A stretch of DNA of 64,000 bases from Mycocentrospora acerina (Eukaryota; Ascomycota; Dothideomycetes; Pleosporales), in contig JAKUHH010000080.1 in the NCBI GenBank assembly GCA_022701365.1, positions 560,436 to 624,435 of the forward strand, given 5' to 3'. Each line of letters begins with the position of its first letter. The stretch's first letter is position 1. The position numbers were made by a program, and so were the translations under genes. The notes under the pieces were generated by a model. It made no database searches, was not told the DNA's origin, and was given only the letters and a program-made list of their open reading frames with translations. Of the stretch, positions 22,556 to 35,033 are shown piece by piece.

Positions 22556-24323
22556 TTACCGCTTCGTCTTTCTCTCGTCGTCCCTCTTGACCCTCTTCCT
22601 GCTCTCGGCGGCAATCATGTCTGCCAAATCATCTTGATCAATACTCTGCCATTGCCCTGCTGCCTCGGCCCGTTGTCGAGACTCATACTCTTTCTTCAGC
22701 GCGTCCTTGTCCAGCTTATCGCTGTCTGCCAGCTGATCGACATCCACAGAAATGTCGACATCGCCAGCCTTGCGCTTCCGTTGTGCTGCTCCCAGAGCGT
22801 CACGTCTGGCCGCGTCAAGATCGTACGCGTGCTCGCCACCAAAGAAACCAGTCGCCGAAATGTTCTTCTCGGGAAGCACAGTGAACGCGCTACGGGGAGC
22901 GCCGGGCTCTTCGGTCTCGATTCCTTTGCGTTGCTTTCGGAGTGTGAATTCTCCGCCGATTGTCTCTATGCCGCCCATCTGTGATGTCATACCCGATGCT
23001 GCCGTCATGGATGTTTGAATACCGCTTGCGTCTTCTTCACCATCCTCATCCTCCTCTTCGTCCTCTTCTTCCTCCTCGTCACTTTCCTCGTCTTCACTCT
23101 CACCCTCAGCCCGTAGTGCTCCCCAAGTACCACGCTCTACGGGTTCTCCCGCATGTGTAGGCTGCTGCTGTTCTTCCAGTACACTTGTGCCGTAGAGATC
23201 ACCTCCGAAAAGGGGCCTTCCTCCGTCGTCGGTTGGAGGTTTGCCCCACTGCCCCGGTTGGAAGCCCCAGGAAGCGCCTGCTGGAATGGGTGCGTTCACA
23301 CCAGGTATCCGCATGCTTGGGTAGGAAGGTGGGGGGCCAAAACGTTGCATATTGATAAGCCACGGAGGTGGATGACCGGGCGCCATACCAAGGGCTTCCC
23401 TAAGCTCCTCGCTCAACTCGCCTGGCTTGAGATTTACTAGGTTCGTTTCAAACTCTTTGCCCTCGTAGTAGACCTCACCGTAACGTGTCAGTTCTGGCTT
23501 CGTTTGTCGTCGGAAGAAGGCGTCGTAGAGCTTTGAATAATCAATGTCGAGTTTGCCGAGCTTTCCCTGAACGCGCTCACGCTGCTTCTGCCTCATTGTC
23601 ATCTCAGCCTGCTTCTCGAGCACGGCATCTCTCATTTCCGCAATGCCAGTTTCCTGGATAAACTTGGGCAGGGCAAAAGGCGGCTTCTCGATACCTCGCT
23701 TTGATGACAGGTACTCGCGCTTCAGCGACCAGTGGGTTGGCACGGGGATGACGTTCTTCGCTCCCTTGATAGCAATCAGCAGCTCTGGGTTTGAGGATGA
23801 CACGTCTGTCCATTCGACCAGCTCCGGCTTCTGAACAAGCGACTTTAGCTGAGCGACCGACAGCTTGTTCATCGCCTTCCTCTGCTTCTTGGAGATCTTT
23901 GGCTTGCCATCTTCTTCCTCGCTTGGAATGTCGTCATCGTCATAGTATATCTCAGGCTTTTCGTCGTCTTTGGTTGCTGCCTCCTCTTCCGTAGGCTCCC
24001 TGAACTTCTCAAAGATGCTCTTGTACTGCTCAAAGAGCGGGTTGTCCAGATCGTATTGGTTCGCGAGATCGTCCACGTCGAGAAGATCCGCCGGCTTCAC
24101 CGCCTGTGCATCGTTATTGCTGTCGTCGTCTGGTGCAGGAGATTCGCTCTCACGCGCAGAGTCGTCAGCCTCGGATGGTGTCTCCTGAGTGCATGTTAGC
24201 ATGGCCATACGAGCAGAACATTTTTGTCAGCAGAGCACTCACAGCGCGTTGTGCCTTCTTCTTTGCCCGGCGATAGGCGTTCTTGTTCGCGTTCTTCTTT
24301 GCCTTCACTGTCGCGCCCGACAT
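22556..24323 (-). CDS. CUS1: Splicing factor 3b subunit 2 (SAP145 / Cus1)
   Basis: SF3b2 is part of the U2 snRNP SF3b complex, which stabilises U2 at the branch site. Exons are 24243-24323 and 22556-24184, separated by a 58-bp intron; the product is 569 aa. The basic start MSGATVKAKKNANKNAYRRA is typical. The DUF382 core includes ELLIAIKGAKNVIPVPTHWS and the PSP region PGELSEELREALGM followed by HPPPWLINMQRFGPPPSYP. The latter is the proline-rich segment that binds SF3b4 in the human protein. Acidic stretches occur near residues 105 and 410, and the basic tail ends RVKRDDERKTKR. Length agrees with fungal homologues. Confidence 0.95.
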
Positions 24324-24658
24324 GATGAGAGTGGCTGCGCGTCGCGATACTAGACCTCGAGGCTGCTAGCGTGTCGAATAGAATCACGCGCTTGCAGACT
24401 GGAAGATTCGGAGCTAGATTCGCGTTGGTGTTGCTATCAGGGAATGCGCGTCAGCTGGATGGTGTTGCGAAAGACTACGCAGATGAAGTGCTCATGTTGC
24501 AGGCATGAAATCTAGTCCTTGGCATGGTCTGTGCACACCGCGAGCAACATGTTCGCTGGGCGTTCTCACATCAACAAGCGGCGTTTTTGTGCTGATCTCC
24601 ATGTTACTATTTACTACAACTTTCAATAGCCACACTCATTCTCGCTTGTACAACACAG
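24324..24658. other. Intergenic region, SF3b2 promoter
   Basis: These 335 bp contain the SF3b2 promoter and the 3' end of the aldo-keto reductase. Nothing further was recognised. Confidence 0.4.
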
Positions 24659-25647
24659 CTACGAATGATCATTCTCGTCAATAACATGATTCCAGAATCC
24701 TCTAAAGTGCTTCTTTTGTCCCAATTGATTGATCTCCTTGATCTCAACAGGCGTCAGCTTGAACGTCGCACATCTCAGATAATCACTCATTCGCTGTTCT
24801 TTGCTGCTAGTCGTGATTGGCACAATGTCTTGGTCAATGCACCACCTCAAGGAGATTTCGGCTTCGCTGACAGCGTACTTCTTCGTCAGAGCAGCGAAGT
24901 AATCGTCCACAGGGCCCGGCTTCCCTACGGTAGCTGCAGTTAGTGGTCTATACGCAGTGGTAGCGATGCCGTGTTGCTTGTGCAACTCCAGAAGCTCAGG
25001 ATGTTGAAGGTATGGGTGGAACTCGATCTGGTTGCAAGCAGGAATGACTTTGGCGGTCTTCAGAATTGCGTTCAGATGCCGAGGGTAGAAGTTGGAAACA
25101 CCGATCGACTTGGTCAGACCGGCTTGCTGAACAGCTTCCATGTCTGCCCACACCTTTTGGAGCACCTCCTCGGTTTCATAGGGGAAGGGCTGGTGAATCA
25201 GGTATCTTTATCTGGTCAGCAAAGGTAACTTTCACGGCTAAAGAGACCATACAAGTCGACCTGCTCAACCTGTAGCTTTTTCAAGCTTCTCCTCAAAGAG
25301 CCCTCAATGTCGGTGTTCCCGGGGTTCTTTGTAACAATGTAAAGCTTCTCGCGTGGCACACCGCCTTCCTTGATAGCTCTACCAAGCTCCGGCTCGGTCT
25401 TATACACTGCATCGACAAGTCAGCAGTCGCCGAAACTAATGGTGGCAGATCATAACCTACTTTCAGCTCCATCTAGGTGCGTGTATCCTAATGTGATCGC
25501 CGTCTTGACTGCATCGATGCATGCTTGATCGATCTTACTCTCGTCGCCTGACTTGTACCACGCTGTCCCCGTTCCAAATCCAAGCATGGGCATCGATGTT
25601 CCATCATTGAGCTTGAGAGACGGAATAGTGACATTGAGCTTCGCCAT
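24659..25647 (-). CDS. Aldo-keto reductase
   Basis: This is an NADPH-dependent cytosolic reductase of aldehydes or ketones. Exons are 25461-25647, 25253-25406 and 24659-25205, giving 295 aa. The two introns are 54 and 47 bp, and both splice joins reconstruct family motifs: GAEMYKTEPELG and VDLYLIHQPFPYE. The catalytic tetrad is present: Asp59 (HLDGAE), Tyr64, Lys89 (VTKNPG) and His118 (LIHQPF). GVSNF, QIEFHPYL and the cofactor-binding ITTSSKEQRMSDYL are seen later. The family resembles yeast alpha-keto amide or GCY1-type reductases; the substrate cannot be told from sequence. Confidence 0.92.
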
Positions 25648-26369
25648 TATTGTGGCTTGTTAAGGTACTTGAGTTCCTCTTGCGAATTGGTTGAGCTGCT
25701 TGTGCCTGTAGGTTTCCAGAATCAATTGAAGGAATATTTATTGTTGAAAAAGCCCAGGAATAGTAAGCTTGTTTTCTTAAGACTGCAAACACCTGCTAAG
25801 TGCCGCGAATACCGAAAAGGTGGGGTATATATTTTTAACATGCTATGACGGAGGAGGGGGAGGGGTATCCAATGGCATCACGTCATTCGCGACCTATATA
25901 CAACAATCAACTCGAGCTGACCATTTTGCTATAATCAGCTGGAAAAAACTATCAACGCATGGTAACGCCTGATGAATCAGATATAAATATATGCCAGATC
26001 CACACACAGAGGAACTGAGATCTTGGAAACAAATATTAGATCGTCAGAAAAGGAAGACAGATACAATCACGACTAGAAGCCTCGAGTGTCGTTTTATATG
26101 TTTTTATTAATCTAATTTGAGGAATGCACTTGATAAAGCTACGAATCCGCAAAATCCTCCTTTTCCACTCCACATCCTGCTATGTACCGTGCAAGATTAG
26201 CATTGAAGACGCAACAAACAATTTGAAAAACAGCCTAGATATTATCAATACACCCGGAATACTGTTTCTCGAATAAGCCTCATCCGACTATGAAACAAGT
26301 ATCAGACGAACGCACCCCTGTACTCACTTTGTTGACCTAGATGCTCACTCGACTGTGTCGAAAATAAGC
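25648..26369. other. Intergenic region upstream of aldo-keto reductase
   Basis: This 722-bp AT-leaning region separates the AKR start from the PMA1 stop. It contains ATATAAATATAT at about 25980, a possible TATA element, although its distance from either start is large. No gene is seen. Confidence 0.4.
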
Positions 26370-29213
26370 CTACGATTTGACGTGTTGTGTCGACACACGT
26401 TGCAGAGAGACAACAAAGTCTTCATTGGCCCTGCCTTTCCCATCCTTCTTTGGCGACTTGCCATGCATGACATTGTCAAAACTTTTGCTCCCATCCAGGA
26501 AATAGTATACGCCGGCCATAACGCAGAAGACACCAAAGGAGAAAATCCAAATGCGGACAATTGTGAAGAGATCAGTCTGACCACCCACAAACCATCCAAA
26601 GTAAGTGAAGAGAGTGGCGACTACATCCACAGTCAATATGGCGCTGACCAGCTGCCAAGATGGCATAGAGGACCAAAAGGGGCCATGAGCGCGCGTAATG
26701 AAAATCAGCCAGTTCTCAGTGAGTGCAATTTGCAGGAAGAGAATTGGGTCTCGAACACCGGAATTCTGTACTATGCCGCCGCTGACGCCTTGGCCGTCGC
26801 CAGTCTTGTAGATGAGCGTGGTGGTCAGGGTAATCCAGGTGCCAATTGCAAGGATGATGCCAAGAATAATAGAAGTGCCCCAAAGTTTAGGCAGATTCCA
26901 CTTGACAGGAGCCTGAGAGTATGGCGCGTTATCATATGCAATGGCCAATGTGGCGATATCGGCGAAGATTGCGATGAAGACGACCAGCTGGATGTTCAGA
27001 GACTCGTTTAGAATAGCAATCCAGAGACCCATGAAAATTTCAAGGTGAAGAGACAAGGCGATGCGGTAAACAACGTACGCGTACATACGGTGGAAGATTT
27101 GTCGAGAAGTCTTGATAGCGTCGATGATGGCAGAAAGTCCGGGAGCCAGGAAGACAATGTCAGCAGCGGAGCGAGCAGCATCAGAAGATCCCTCAACAGC
27201 GATGCCACAGTCAGACTTCTTCAGTGACGGAGCATCGTTGACACCATCACCCGTCATGGCAACAAGATATCCACGCTGTTGTAAAATGTCCACAACATCG
27301 TACTTGTGTTGAGGAAAGACTTCAGCGAACCCATCGGCGGCCTGGACGAAATCGTATACCTCGGAACCAGACATTTCACTGCGACCCTCACCCAACCCAA
27401 GACGCTCAGCATCGAAGATGTTGGTGCCGAGACCGAGTTGGCGGGAAGTTTCACGAGCAATGCCTACGGCATCGCCAGTCAGCATCTTGATCGACAGACC
27501 AAGAGCCTTCGCCTCGTTGATAGTTCGATGAGTGTCATGGCGAGGAGGGTCAGAGCAAGGCATAATACCCAAAATCTCCCATGAGTGATCACCTCTCTTG
27601 CGAGCAACACCGAGTGAACGGTACCCACGAGCGGCGAAATCTGCAACCTTATTCTCATACGCCTCCTTGATGGATGGATGGATGTGGTGGTCTTCTTCGA
27701 CAGTCCTGAGAACGAAAAGAGGAGCCCCTTTGATACAGGTGATGAGCTCGCCATCTGGAGCCTTTACAATCGCCTGTACCTTTTTCGAGACGGGGTCGAA
27801 AGGGCTGAACTTGATGACTGTGAACTTGCTGAGAGCTTCTTTGGCGTTTGGATAGGACTTTAGTGCTTTAAGAAAGGCCTTGTCGATAGCGTCGATTCCC
27901 TTTTTGCTCCGATGGGCAGCCAGGCAAGCAGTAAGCATGAGCTCGTCAGGATCAACGCCATCAACCGTGTAGGGCTCGGCTAGCGAGAGTTTGTTCTTAG
28001 TTAGAGTTCCAGTCTTGTCAGAACAGAGAATCTCGACGCCGGCAAGGGACTCGATAGCGGAGAGCTTCTGAACAATAGCCTTCTTCTTGGCAAGGTAAGC
28101 GGCACCGACAGCCATAGTCGTTGTTACAACAGCTGGTAGGCCCACTGGAACGCCGACAATAGTGATAGCAAGGGTGAATCCGAGAATACTCACCATGTCG
28201 TTCGAGCGATAGAAGGAGCTGGTCCATACGACGAGAAGTGTGGCGACGACGAGGACCAACAGGGTTGTGCCAATTCCACTAAGAACCTGTGTAAAGTGGC
28301 CAGATCCAGCTGAGGCGTTAGCAACAAGAGAGGCTGCGCGCCCAACGAAAGTCGAATCCCCAGTGGCGGTGACGACAATGAAGGCTTTGCCACGCTTGAT
28401 CGCGGAAGAGGCATAGCAGGTGTCCCCTTTGTACTTGTCAACGGCGAGCGACTCACCAGTAATAGCAGACTGGTCGACTTGAAGGAAAGTGCTTTCTGTG
28501 ACGACACGGCCATCAGCGGGGACGATAGTGCCCTCGTCGACCTGGAGAAGATCTCCGGGAACAACATCAAACGCCTCGATTTCTACGAGAGCACCGTTGC
28601 GAAGAACAGTAGCCTTTAGAGCCAGAGTCTTTTTCAGCTCCTCAACAATAGAACCTGCTTGGTACTCCTGAATGAAGCCAACACAAGCGTTGAGTAAGAG
28701 TAGAGCGCAGATGACACCAAGGTCAATCCAGTCTTGGAGACCGGCGGCGAGAACAGCAGCAGCCTCCATGACGAACTGTATAGGGCCGACAAAGAACATG
28801 AGGAACTTGAGCCACAAGTTTTCTTTCTCTTCTTTCATCTGGTTGAGACCGTACCTTTTGCGACGGGTCAGTACTTCATTGTTGCTAAGACCTTGGCTGG
28901 TGTTGGTCTGCAGAAGTTCCTCAGGGACAAGGCGAGTTCCACCTGGCTTCTGGTCTTCTATTTCGTCTTCTTCGGTATCGCCATTCTCTGACTGCAAGTC
29001 TTCGATGAGGGCGTCAATGTCTTGTTCATCTTCATCCTCATCTCGAGGGCCACTCCTGGGAAGGATGTTGACATCAGGCTCTTTCTTCTCATGAATCTGA
29101 TCGTTGGGAAGATTGGTGCCAGAATTTTTTGGCATTTTTTTCGAATTGCTCTTTTCATTGTCAGTAGCTGCAGTGGCGAGCTTAAAATTCAATCAAGGGC
29201 TTACCTGCGACAT
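26370..29213 (-). CDS. PMA1: Plasma-membrane H+-ATPase
   Basis: This P3A-type ATPase exports protons using ATP and powers H+-coupled transporters. A 9-nt first exon (29205-29213, Met-Ser-Gln) and a 54-bp intron (29151-29204, ending CTGAC..AAAAG) join in frame to exon 2 (26370-29150), giving 929 aa. The landmarks are the acidic N-terminus (DEDEDEQDIDALIEDLQSE), TGES in the actuator domain, the phosphorylated Asp in CSDKTGTLTKNK, KGAPLFVL, and the hinge TGDGVNDAPSLKKSD. About ten transmembrane helices are present. The C-terminal tail QRVSTQHVKS keeps the adjacent Ser-Thr pair that is phosphorylated on glucose activation in yeast. Alternatively, translation could start at a downstream ATG (MPKNSGTN). 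Confidence 0.95.
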
Positions 29214-30503
29214 AGTGTAAAGCACTAGCTATGTTGAGCTAGGGATAGCTGTGTTGTTGGTTCGTATTTTTGTCAGTGTTACCTAGCAAGGCAAGCGGTA
29301 GCTCTTGTACCCAAAAGTGTAGTTTGTGGAAGAAGAAAGGGGAGGTGCAGTGGGAGGATATTTATCAATTTGAGAAAATTTCTAAAAACTTCCTGTACCG
29401 TAGTTGGGCCCTGGAAGTTGTCTCAACATTGGGGAAATGATGATACTTGCGCATTTAAAAAAAATTGGCCTAGGTCGAAGATGACGAAACTGAACCAATA
29501 AGTGGTAGAATCCCTGGGAGCCGCCTTGGTTCAGATTGGTATGTGATAGGAGGAATGGGTACGCGAACAATATTGAGTGGTCAAAATCACTGCACTTTGA
29601 ATGCACAAAATTGAGTAGAAACCAAAATCAGGTTCACTGAGGAGGTCCCAAAGAATTAGCACTATCGAGTGGTTCACAGCTTCCCAGCTTTTTTTTCAGG
29701 TATCTCCTTCCAATATCGTTCGCCTACGGCTTGAACTCACCTGTGAAGCAGTTTTTTCGTCTTGGTTGTTCTTCTTGTTCTTACTAAAGTCCGCTCCCAT
29801 ACGAAGGTTTCGCAAGTTTTCATTATTCCCATGTCAAGATCAACACGTAGTAAATTTAAGAAAATTGAATAAATCTGTAAAATTCTAACTAGGAAAGTAT
29901 AGTTTGGCGACAATCTCAAGAATGGATGATTTATAGGGAAAAGCACTTGTACTAATGGTATTAGATGAGTGGACGAGTTGGATTTTTTTGGTCTAAGGTA
30001 GAGTCTGAGCGATTAATTAACCTCATGATCGTAATAAGTATATCTCATAGCCTACCCACATGCTGTGTATTCTGACAAAGTAAGGGTGTGTTGAAGTGTA
30101 CAAGCAAACCTTGCCATTTCCTCGTTCACACTCAAGGATGTGGGTGATTTAGTATTTACTAATTGGCTAAACGTGTATTGGTGAAATCTAGTAATTTGGT
30201 AATTACTAATTTACTAAATTACATTCAAAATACGTCTGTGGTTAGTAATTACGAACAGTTTACTTAGTAATTACAAAATTTCCTCATCTATGGTTCACAC
30301 TGTGTTTAGATCCTAAGTGACATGTTAATCTCAAACAAGATGCACGCTATGAGGGTTTAAATTTCTTGAAAGAAGAGTGTACGCGGCCTTCACTCGAATC
30401 GAGGCACGAAGATATATACATTCACAATATTACTATTGGTCGTTGTTCCCATCACCATATTATACAACTCATATACTCTCTTCTCCTCCCCTATTATATT
30501 ACT
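29214..30503. other. AT-rich intergenic region upstream of PMA1
   Basis: The 1.29-kb PMA1 upstream region is markedly AT-rich from about 29.35 kb onward. It contains T-runs and several TTAGTAATTA-like elements between 30150 and 30280, including an imperfect palindrome listed separately. No coding frame has family features. A strong PMA1 promoter is expected in the 29214-29400 part, but no motif is clear. Confidence 0.5.
30191..30222. repeat. Imperfect AT-rich inverted repeat
   Basis: The 32-nt segment starting GTAATTTGGTAATTAC can fold on itself with 12 of 16 pairs matched. Related AGTAATTAC units recur at about 30244 and 30266. It could be a cruciform-prone site or the remnant of a small inverted-repeat element. 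Confidence 0.5.
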
Positions 30504-32384
30504 TTAATACGGAACTTTATCCGCAACTCCCTTCCAGAAGTCACACCTCTTCCCCCTGCCGCCTTCCCAGGCTGTTGCGTCTGCAACACTAATCTGGTTG
30601 CTTACGCCGGGATCACTGTAGATATTGTAGAACAGTTGCTGCGTGACGTTCAAAAACGTTGCTACACCACCTGTGGCATTCAAGTTCAGCAACGAAGGCT
30701 TCTTGTCATCCCACTGCGGCCACTGGACGTTTCCGTCGTACCCAGCAGGCGAGACCGTAGAGTTGGCGACACCGCCCTTGGCGTCCTGGACAGAGATGAC
30801 GGGCGAGTTCGTGGTGATGAAGTTGCCCCAAATCTTGCGGAATGCGTACTTGAATGAGGCGCCAGGCGTGGCAGTTCCAGACCACAGGGCTTGCAGGTCA
30901 TAGCCGTGGTAGGATGGACCGGCGCTGAATTGGTAAGTCCAGGCTTGGGGCCATGCGGACGCGGCCCAGTAGGATGGGCAGACGAATGAGGACTCTGCGA
31001 AGGCGTTGAAGACGCGCTGTTGTTGACCGGTTCCGAAGACGCTTTGGTTGTTGGCAGTGGGGGGAGAAATGCCGTTGGTGGCGAAGCGAGGAGCGTTGGG
31101 GTTGACGTCGGAGGTGTCGCCGGCGTAGGAGTACTGCTTCTCTAGTGCGGCTTTATCGGCGGCGCTGAAGTTGGGGAATGTGGTGCTGATGTAGGCGCGG
31201 AAGTCGGCAAGGGTCCTGGAGTATGGTGGGCTGAGAGGAACACCCTCATTCGCCATATTTGTTGTAAGGATACGCTTGCCATTCAAATTCTTTGAGAAAA
31301 GCCCCTTGCTTGGACGTTGTTGGACGAACGTGCCGTCCGTGACTGGTAGGAAAGCAAAAGTGCCAAAAGGTCCGGCCTCAGAAACTTTGGCACTGGCGTT
31401 CTGGAGCACGGGGGAGTCGGCGCTGCGAAGGCACTGTAGCTTGTCCTTGGCAGAAGCGCAACCAGCAGCTGAGACGAAGTCATTGTAGGCCTTTGTAGGC
31501 TTCTTGTCGTTGTAGTCGTGTTGCTCAGTGAGATAGGGGCTGGCAGCGATAATGTTTTGGAACAAGTTCTCCTTCTGCTTGCCGCCATAAGCCATGCCCT
31601 GGTAAAGCACAGCACCTCCTCCAGCACTCTCTCCAGCAACCGTGACCCTGCGAGCATCGCCACCAAACTTGCCAATGTTACTCTGCACCCATTTGAGTGC
31701 AAAGTTCATGTCCAACAATCCGGCATTGAGCGTTCCATTCTTCTTGACATCTTCCGAGGAGAGGAAGCCAAAGGCGCCAAGACGGTATTGGATGATTACA
31801 CTGATAAAGCTGTTGTTGTTCGCGACCATGAATTCGGTAGGGTTTAGACCAGTTGCACTGAACAAGCCATAACCTCCTCCGTCTGTAATTCGTCAGTTGG
31901 TGATGTGAGTGTGATGAGGAAAAGACGAACGGATCCAGAACCAGACTGGCAAGTTCTTCGCGTTTGCAGGAGCATAAACGTTCAAGTACAAGCAGTCTTC
32001 ATTGCCAAGCGCAGAAGTGAATCCGTACGCAGCAGGCGTCAAGATGGAACCACCAGTCTGCGGGCAGAACGGGGGGTCGCTTTTGGCTGGAATCGTGGAC
32101 GTCCTGTTCTTTGCTGGGGCCTGGGGAGCTGCGAATCGGAGGCTTCCAAGAGGGGGAGCTGCATAACGTAGGCTATTCCAATGTGTTAGTATGACAGCTC
32201 AATAGCCCAGAACTGCAATGCGAACGTACCCCTTGAAAATGTTGATACCGTTGGTTGCATCGTAAGTTCCCTCATAGACGGATTCCAGGTCGACGGTCGG
32301 CGCCTTGACTGCGCGCGGGATTGGTTCCGCGACAGTGGCTCCAGCGAGGAGCGCAGACACGATTGCACTGCCCGAAAGTTTCAT
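30504..32384 (-). CDS. Secreted type-B carboxylesterase / lipase
   Basis: This is an extracellular serine esterase of the cholinesterase-like alpha/beta-hydrolase family. Exons are 32230-32384, 31931-32172 and 30504-31882, giving 591 aa; the introns are 57 and 48 bp. A signal peptide starts MKLSGSAIVSALLAGATVAEP. The oxyanion motif HGGGYG is rebuilt across intron 2 at residues 133-138. The nucleophile is Ser218 in VAGESAGGGAV, and a candidate catalytic His lies in GPSYHGYDLQALW. NEDCLYLNVYAP is the family's second signature. Such enzymes hydrolyse esters in plant or lipid substrates; the specific substrate is unknown. Confidence 0.92.
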
Positions 32385-33709
32385 CTTGCCAATTACTCCC
32401 GACTCTTGATGTGACCCCAAGTCTTGGTCGTGGAGGTCGAAGGTTCAGAAGATCGGCAATGTTGTTGCGCAACGCAGAAAGTGAGATTCAAGGGGAATCC
32501 CGACACCGTAGCAGCGGGAGGGAGCAATTAAACCGCGATATTAAACGCGTAATCTGCAGTGACATTTAACCATTTTATGTTCGCACGGACGGCAAGTCGT
32601 TCTTTCATGCTCCCCGACGCCCACAAATATCTCGCTTTCCCAATTACGAGGCCACCAGTTCTGTTGGACCAACGCAAAGCAGCTTCGACGGCGACTTTCC
32701 CAGGCTCCAGGCCCTTTTTGGAGCACTATTTTCGCGGATAAACAACTGGTTCCGGTGGGAGGCCCACTGCGGACGGGACGATGGGTTCATCCCTTATCGC
32801 CTATTGGATGTGGTTGTAGTCCTCGGCCCGTCCGAGAGGCAAGTTTGCCAGCCGTGACATCTCAACACCGCACGCTATTGAAAGTGTACATCTGGGGGTG
32901 CGCCACTGTTTCTGCGAATATCTGGGTGCCCAGTGAACACGTTGTTGCCAAGAACGCAGAGACTCGGAACCCATGGACGCGGACAAAGATAGCAAAATCT
33001 ATCAGTACCAAACAAGCAAGGACACACAGGTACCATGGATCACCAAGGGAAACTTTATTCATCCATATCTCCAGCAACGCGGCACGCTAGGTTGGGGTCC
33101 CTAGGAGCTCAATCAGTTCGGTTACGAGGCCGAACGCTAGGTATGGACGACCGTCCTGAAATGGCACGATGTATCAGCCTCGATTACTTTTATGCCGTGG
33201 CATGGGATATTCCGTATGGAGTCTTGGGTGCATGGCGCCTCGTACGCGGAGTAGTTCAAGTGACCTCGTGTCAGCTTCCCTGTGATACGACCTTGTGGTA
33301 AATTGTCCGCAAAGTAGAGCGGAGAATAAGAACACGGGTGTTGTGTACGGATGGTTCGACTTCTGCTCAAGTGTGGGGGTGGAGTCGCAACATCCAAGCT
33401 CACCAGGGGTAACCCTGGCACAAGCGGGAAAAGATGCTCAGAATCAGGATGAAATTCATTTTCTATAGAACAAAATTGTGCTGCAAAAGCATGGGGATAT
33501 CACAAACTGCCATGATTTCCTTTCGCGAAGAACGAGTATTTGAAAAGACGCCAAATGCCAATGGTAAGCCCCAAGATAATTCCCATGCAAACGGCTACAC
33601 TATTCTTTTGTCTGCCAAGACAGGTCAGCGTAAAGATGTGCCGATAATACCGATGTGCGCCATATCAATCATTAAGTCGTAATCGGGTAGTGTGGAGATT
33701 GAGCCAAGT
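32385..33709. other. Intergenic region, no gene seen
   Basis: This 1.3-kb stretch lies between the esterase start and the rhodopsin-like stop. Short frames on both strands (for example 32755-33090 and 33434-33682) lack family features. Nothing structural was noticed. Confidence 0.4.
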
Positions 33710-35033
33710 TTACTTCCTGACATTCCAGACCGTCTTCTTCATCCCTGGTTGTAGCGGTGTTTCTGTGTTACTCGACCCATCTGTTGCGCCTGTATGTACT
33801 CGCTCAATTGAGGTCCATATGTTTGGGTCTGGTTTTTGACTCTGAACATCTGCACTAGCCAATCTGATCCAATCCGCGCCTGATTCTCTATGCCCGTCTG
33901 CGTGCAATATTGTCATATCGTTTTGAGTGACACTGCGGTTCGTAAGGCCCATTGTCCGCGCGAGACGACTTCGACGTGATCCAATTGTAGGCGTCGCATT
34001 ACTGGAGTGCGTCTTCGGTGTGTGGCTGGGGAGTGTGGCCTTTCGCTTGCGAAGCATATGCCAGATGATGGGAAGATTGGTGCAAATGATACCGCCGAGA
34101 GGCTCGAAAACCGAGTATGCGCCGAGTGGGACGTAGGACCACGTAAAGTCGGGATAGCCACGGCCGAGGACGACAGTTAGGCGAATCGATGATACAACGC
34201 ATGTTCTGTAGGATAGTGGTGTTAGTAGTGTTGTTTCAAATGGAAAGGAAAGAAGGAGCTCATACGCAAGACCAATACAGAAAATGAGGGTCAGGAGCAG
34301 CTTCTTCTTGGTTTGCAGCTGCAGATGCCATATCACGGGTACTGGCATCAGGAAGATCCAAATATCAGTGATCAAGTTGGAGATGTTGGTGAAGTAGGTG
34401 AAGGTAACCATTTCTAGGCATCGTCCTTTCACTGTTGCGTCCCAATACGCTTCAAGAGGTCGACAAACGAGCAGGAGGGTGACGGTGATGCCAATACCCC
34501 ATGCAATTACAAAGGCTGCGGTTGCAAGGACGACCTTCCGAAAGAGCGGGAGAACAAAGACGCGGTAGTAGAAGGCGAGTATTCCAAGCTTGACCGTGAC
34601 CAGTGCAATATCGTAGCAGTGAGAAAAGATGTAGTCGCCCTTGCGGACCATCATCTTGTCATATTCAGAGACAAATATGACGTGTCGCCCCATGCCGTGA
34701 GGAGGACCTGGGCGAGTCAGTTGCGATGAAGCAAGCGGTGCTTTGCGTAGAATGCGTACCCATGGCCAAACCGACTATACATTGTCCGAGGAGGCAAGCC
34801 TGCTAACATAAGAATTTGGATGCGATTGCGTTAGGAAAGCGTACGGTCGCGGCCAGAATTAGATAATCATCCAGTGTGATGCCGTTCCTGCCATAGTGTT
34901 TCGCCCAAAATCGGAACGCAGTAGTCAAGACTGCCACGGCGATCGGCACACTGTACAGCCAGTGGATCTCTGCTACCCTGGAGTCGCTTTCGTGCATATT
35001 TGCCAGCTGCTCTGGTGTGAAGGGAGACGCCAT
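33710..35033 (-). CDS. Fungal rhodopsin-like seven-helix integral membrane protein
   Basis: This belongs to the large fungal rhodopsin-domain (SAT4-like) family of uncharacterised seven-helix proteins. Exons are 34845-35033, 34760-34799, 34266-34707 and 33710-34205, giving 388 aa with introns of 45, 52 and 60 bp. The family motif GITLDDYLILAAT ends exon 1. ACLLGQCIVGLAMG leads into GPPHGMGRHV, and the later helix pair has RCLEMVTFTYFTNISNLITDIWIFLMPVPVIW. The C-terminal 110 residues are cytosolic and Ser/Thr-rich. Exon 2 has a tandem acceptor (TTAGCAG) that would add one Gln. No retinal-binding lysine is evident, so it is probably not a light sensor. Function is unknown. Confidence 0.85.
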
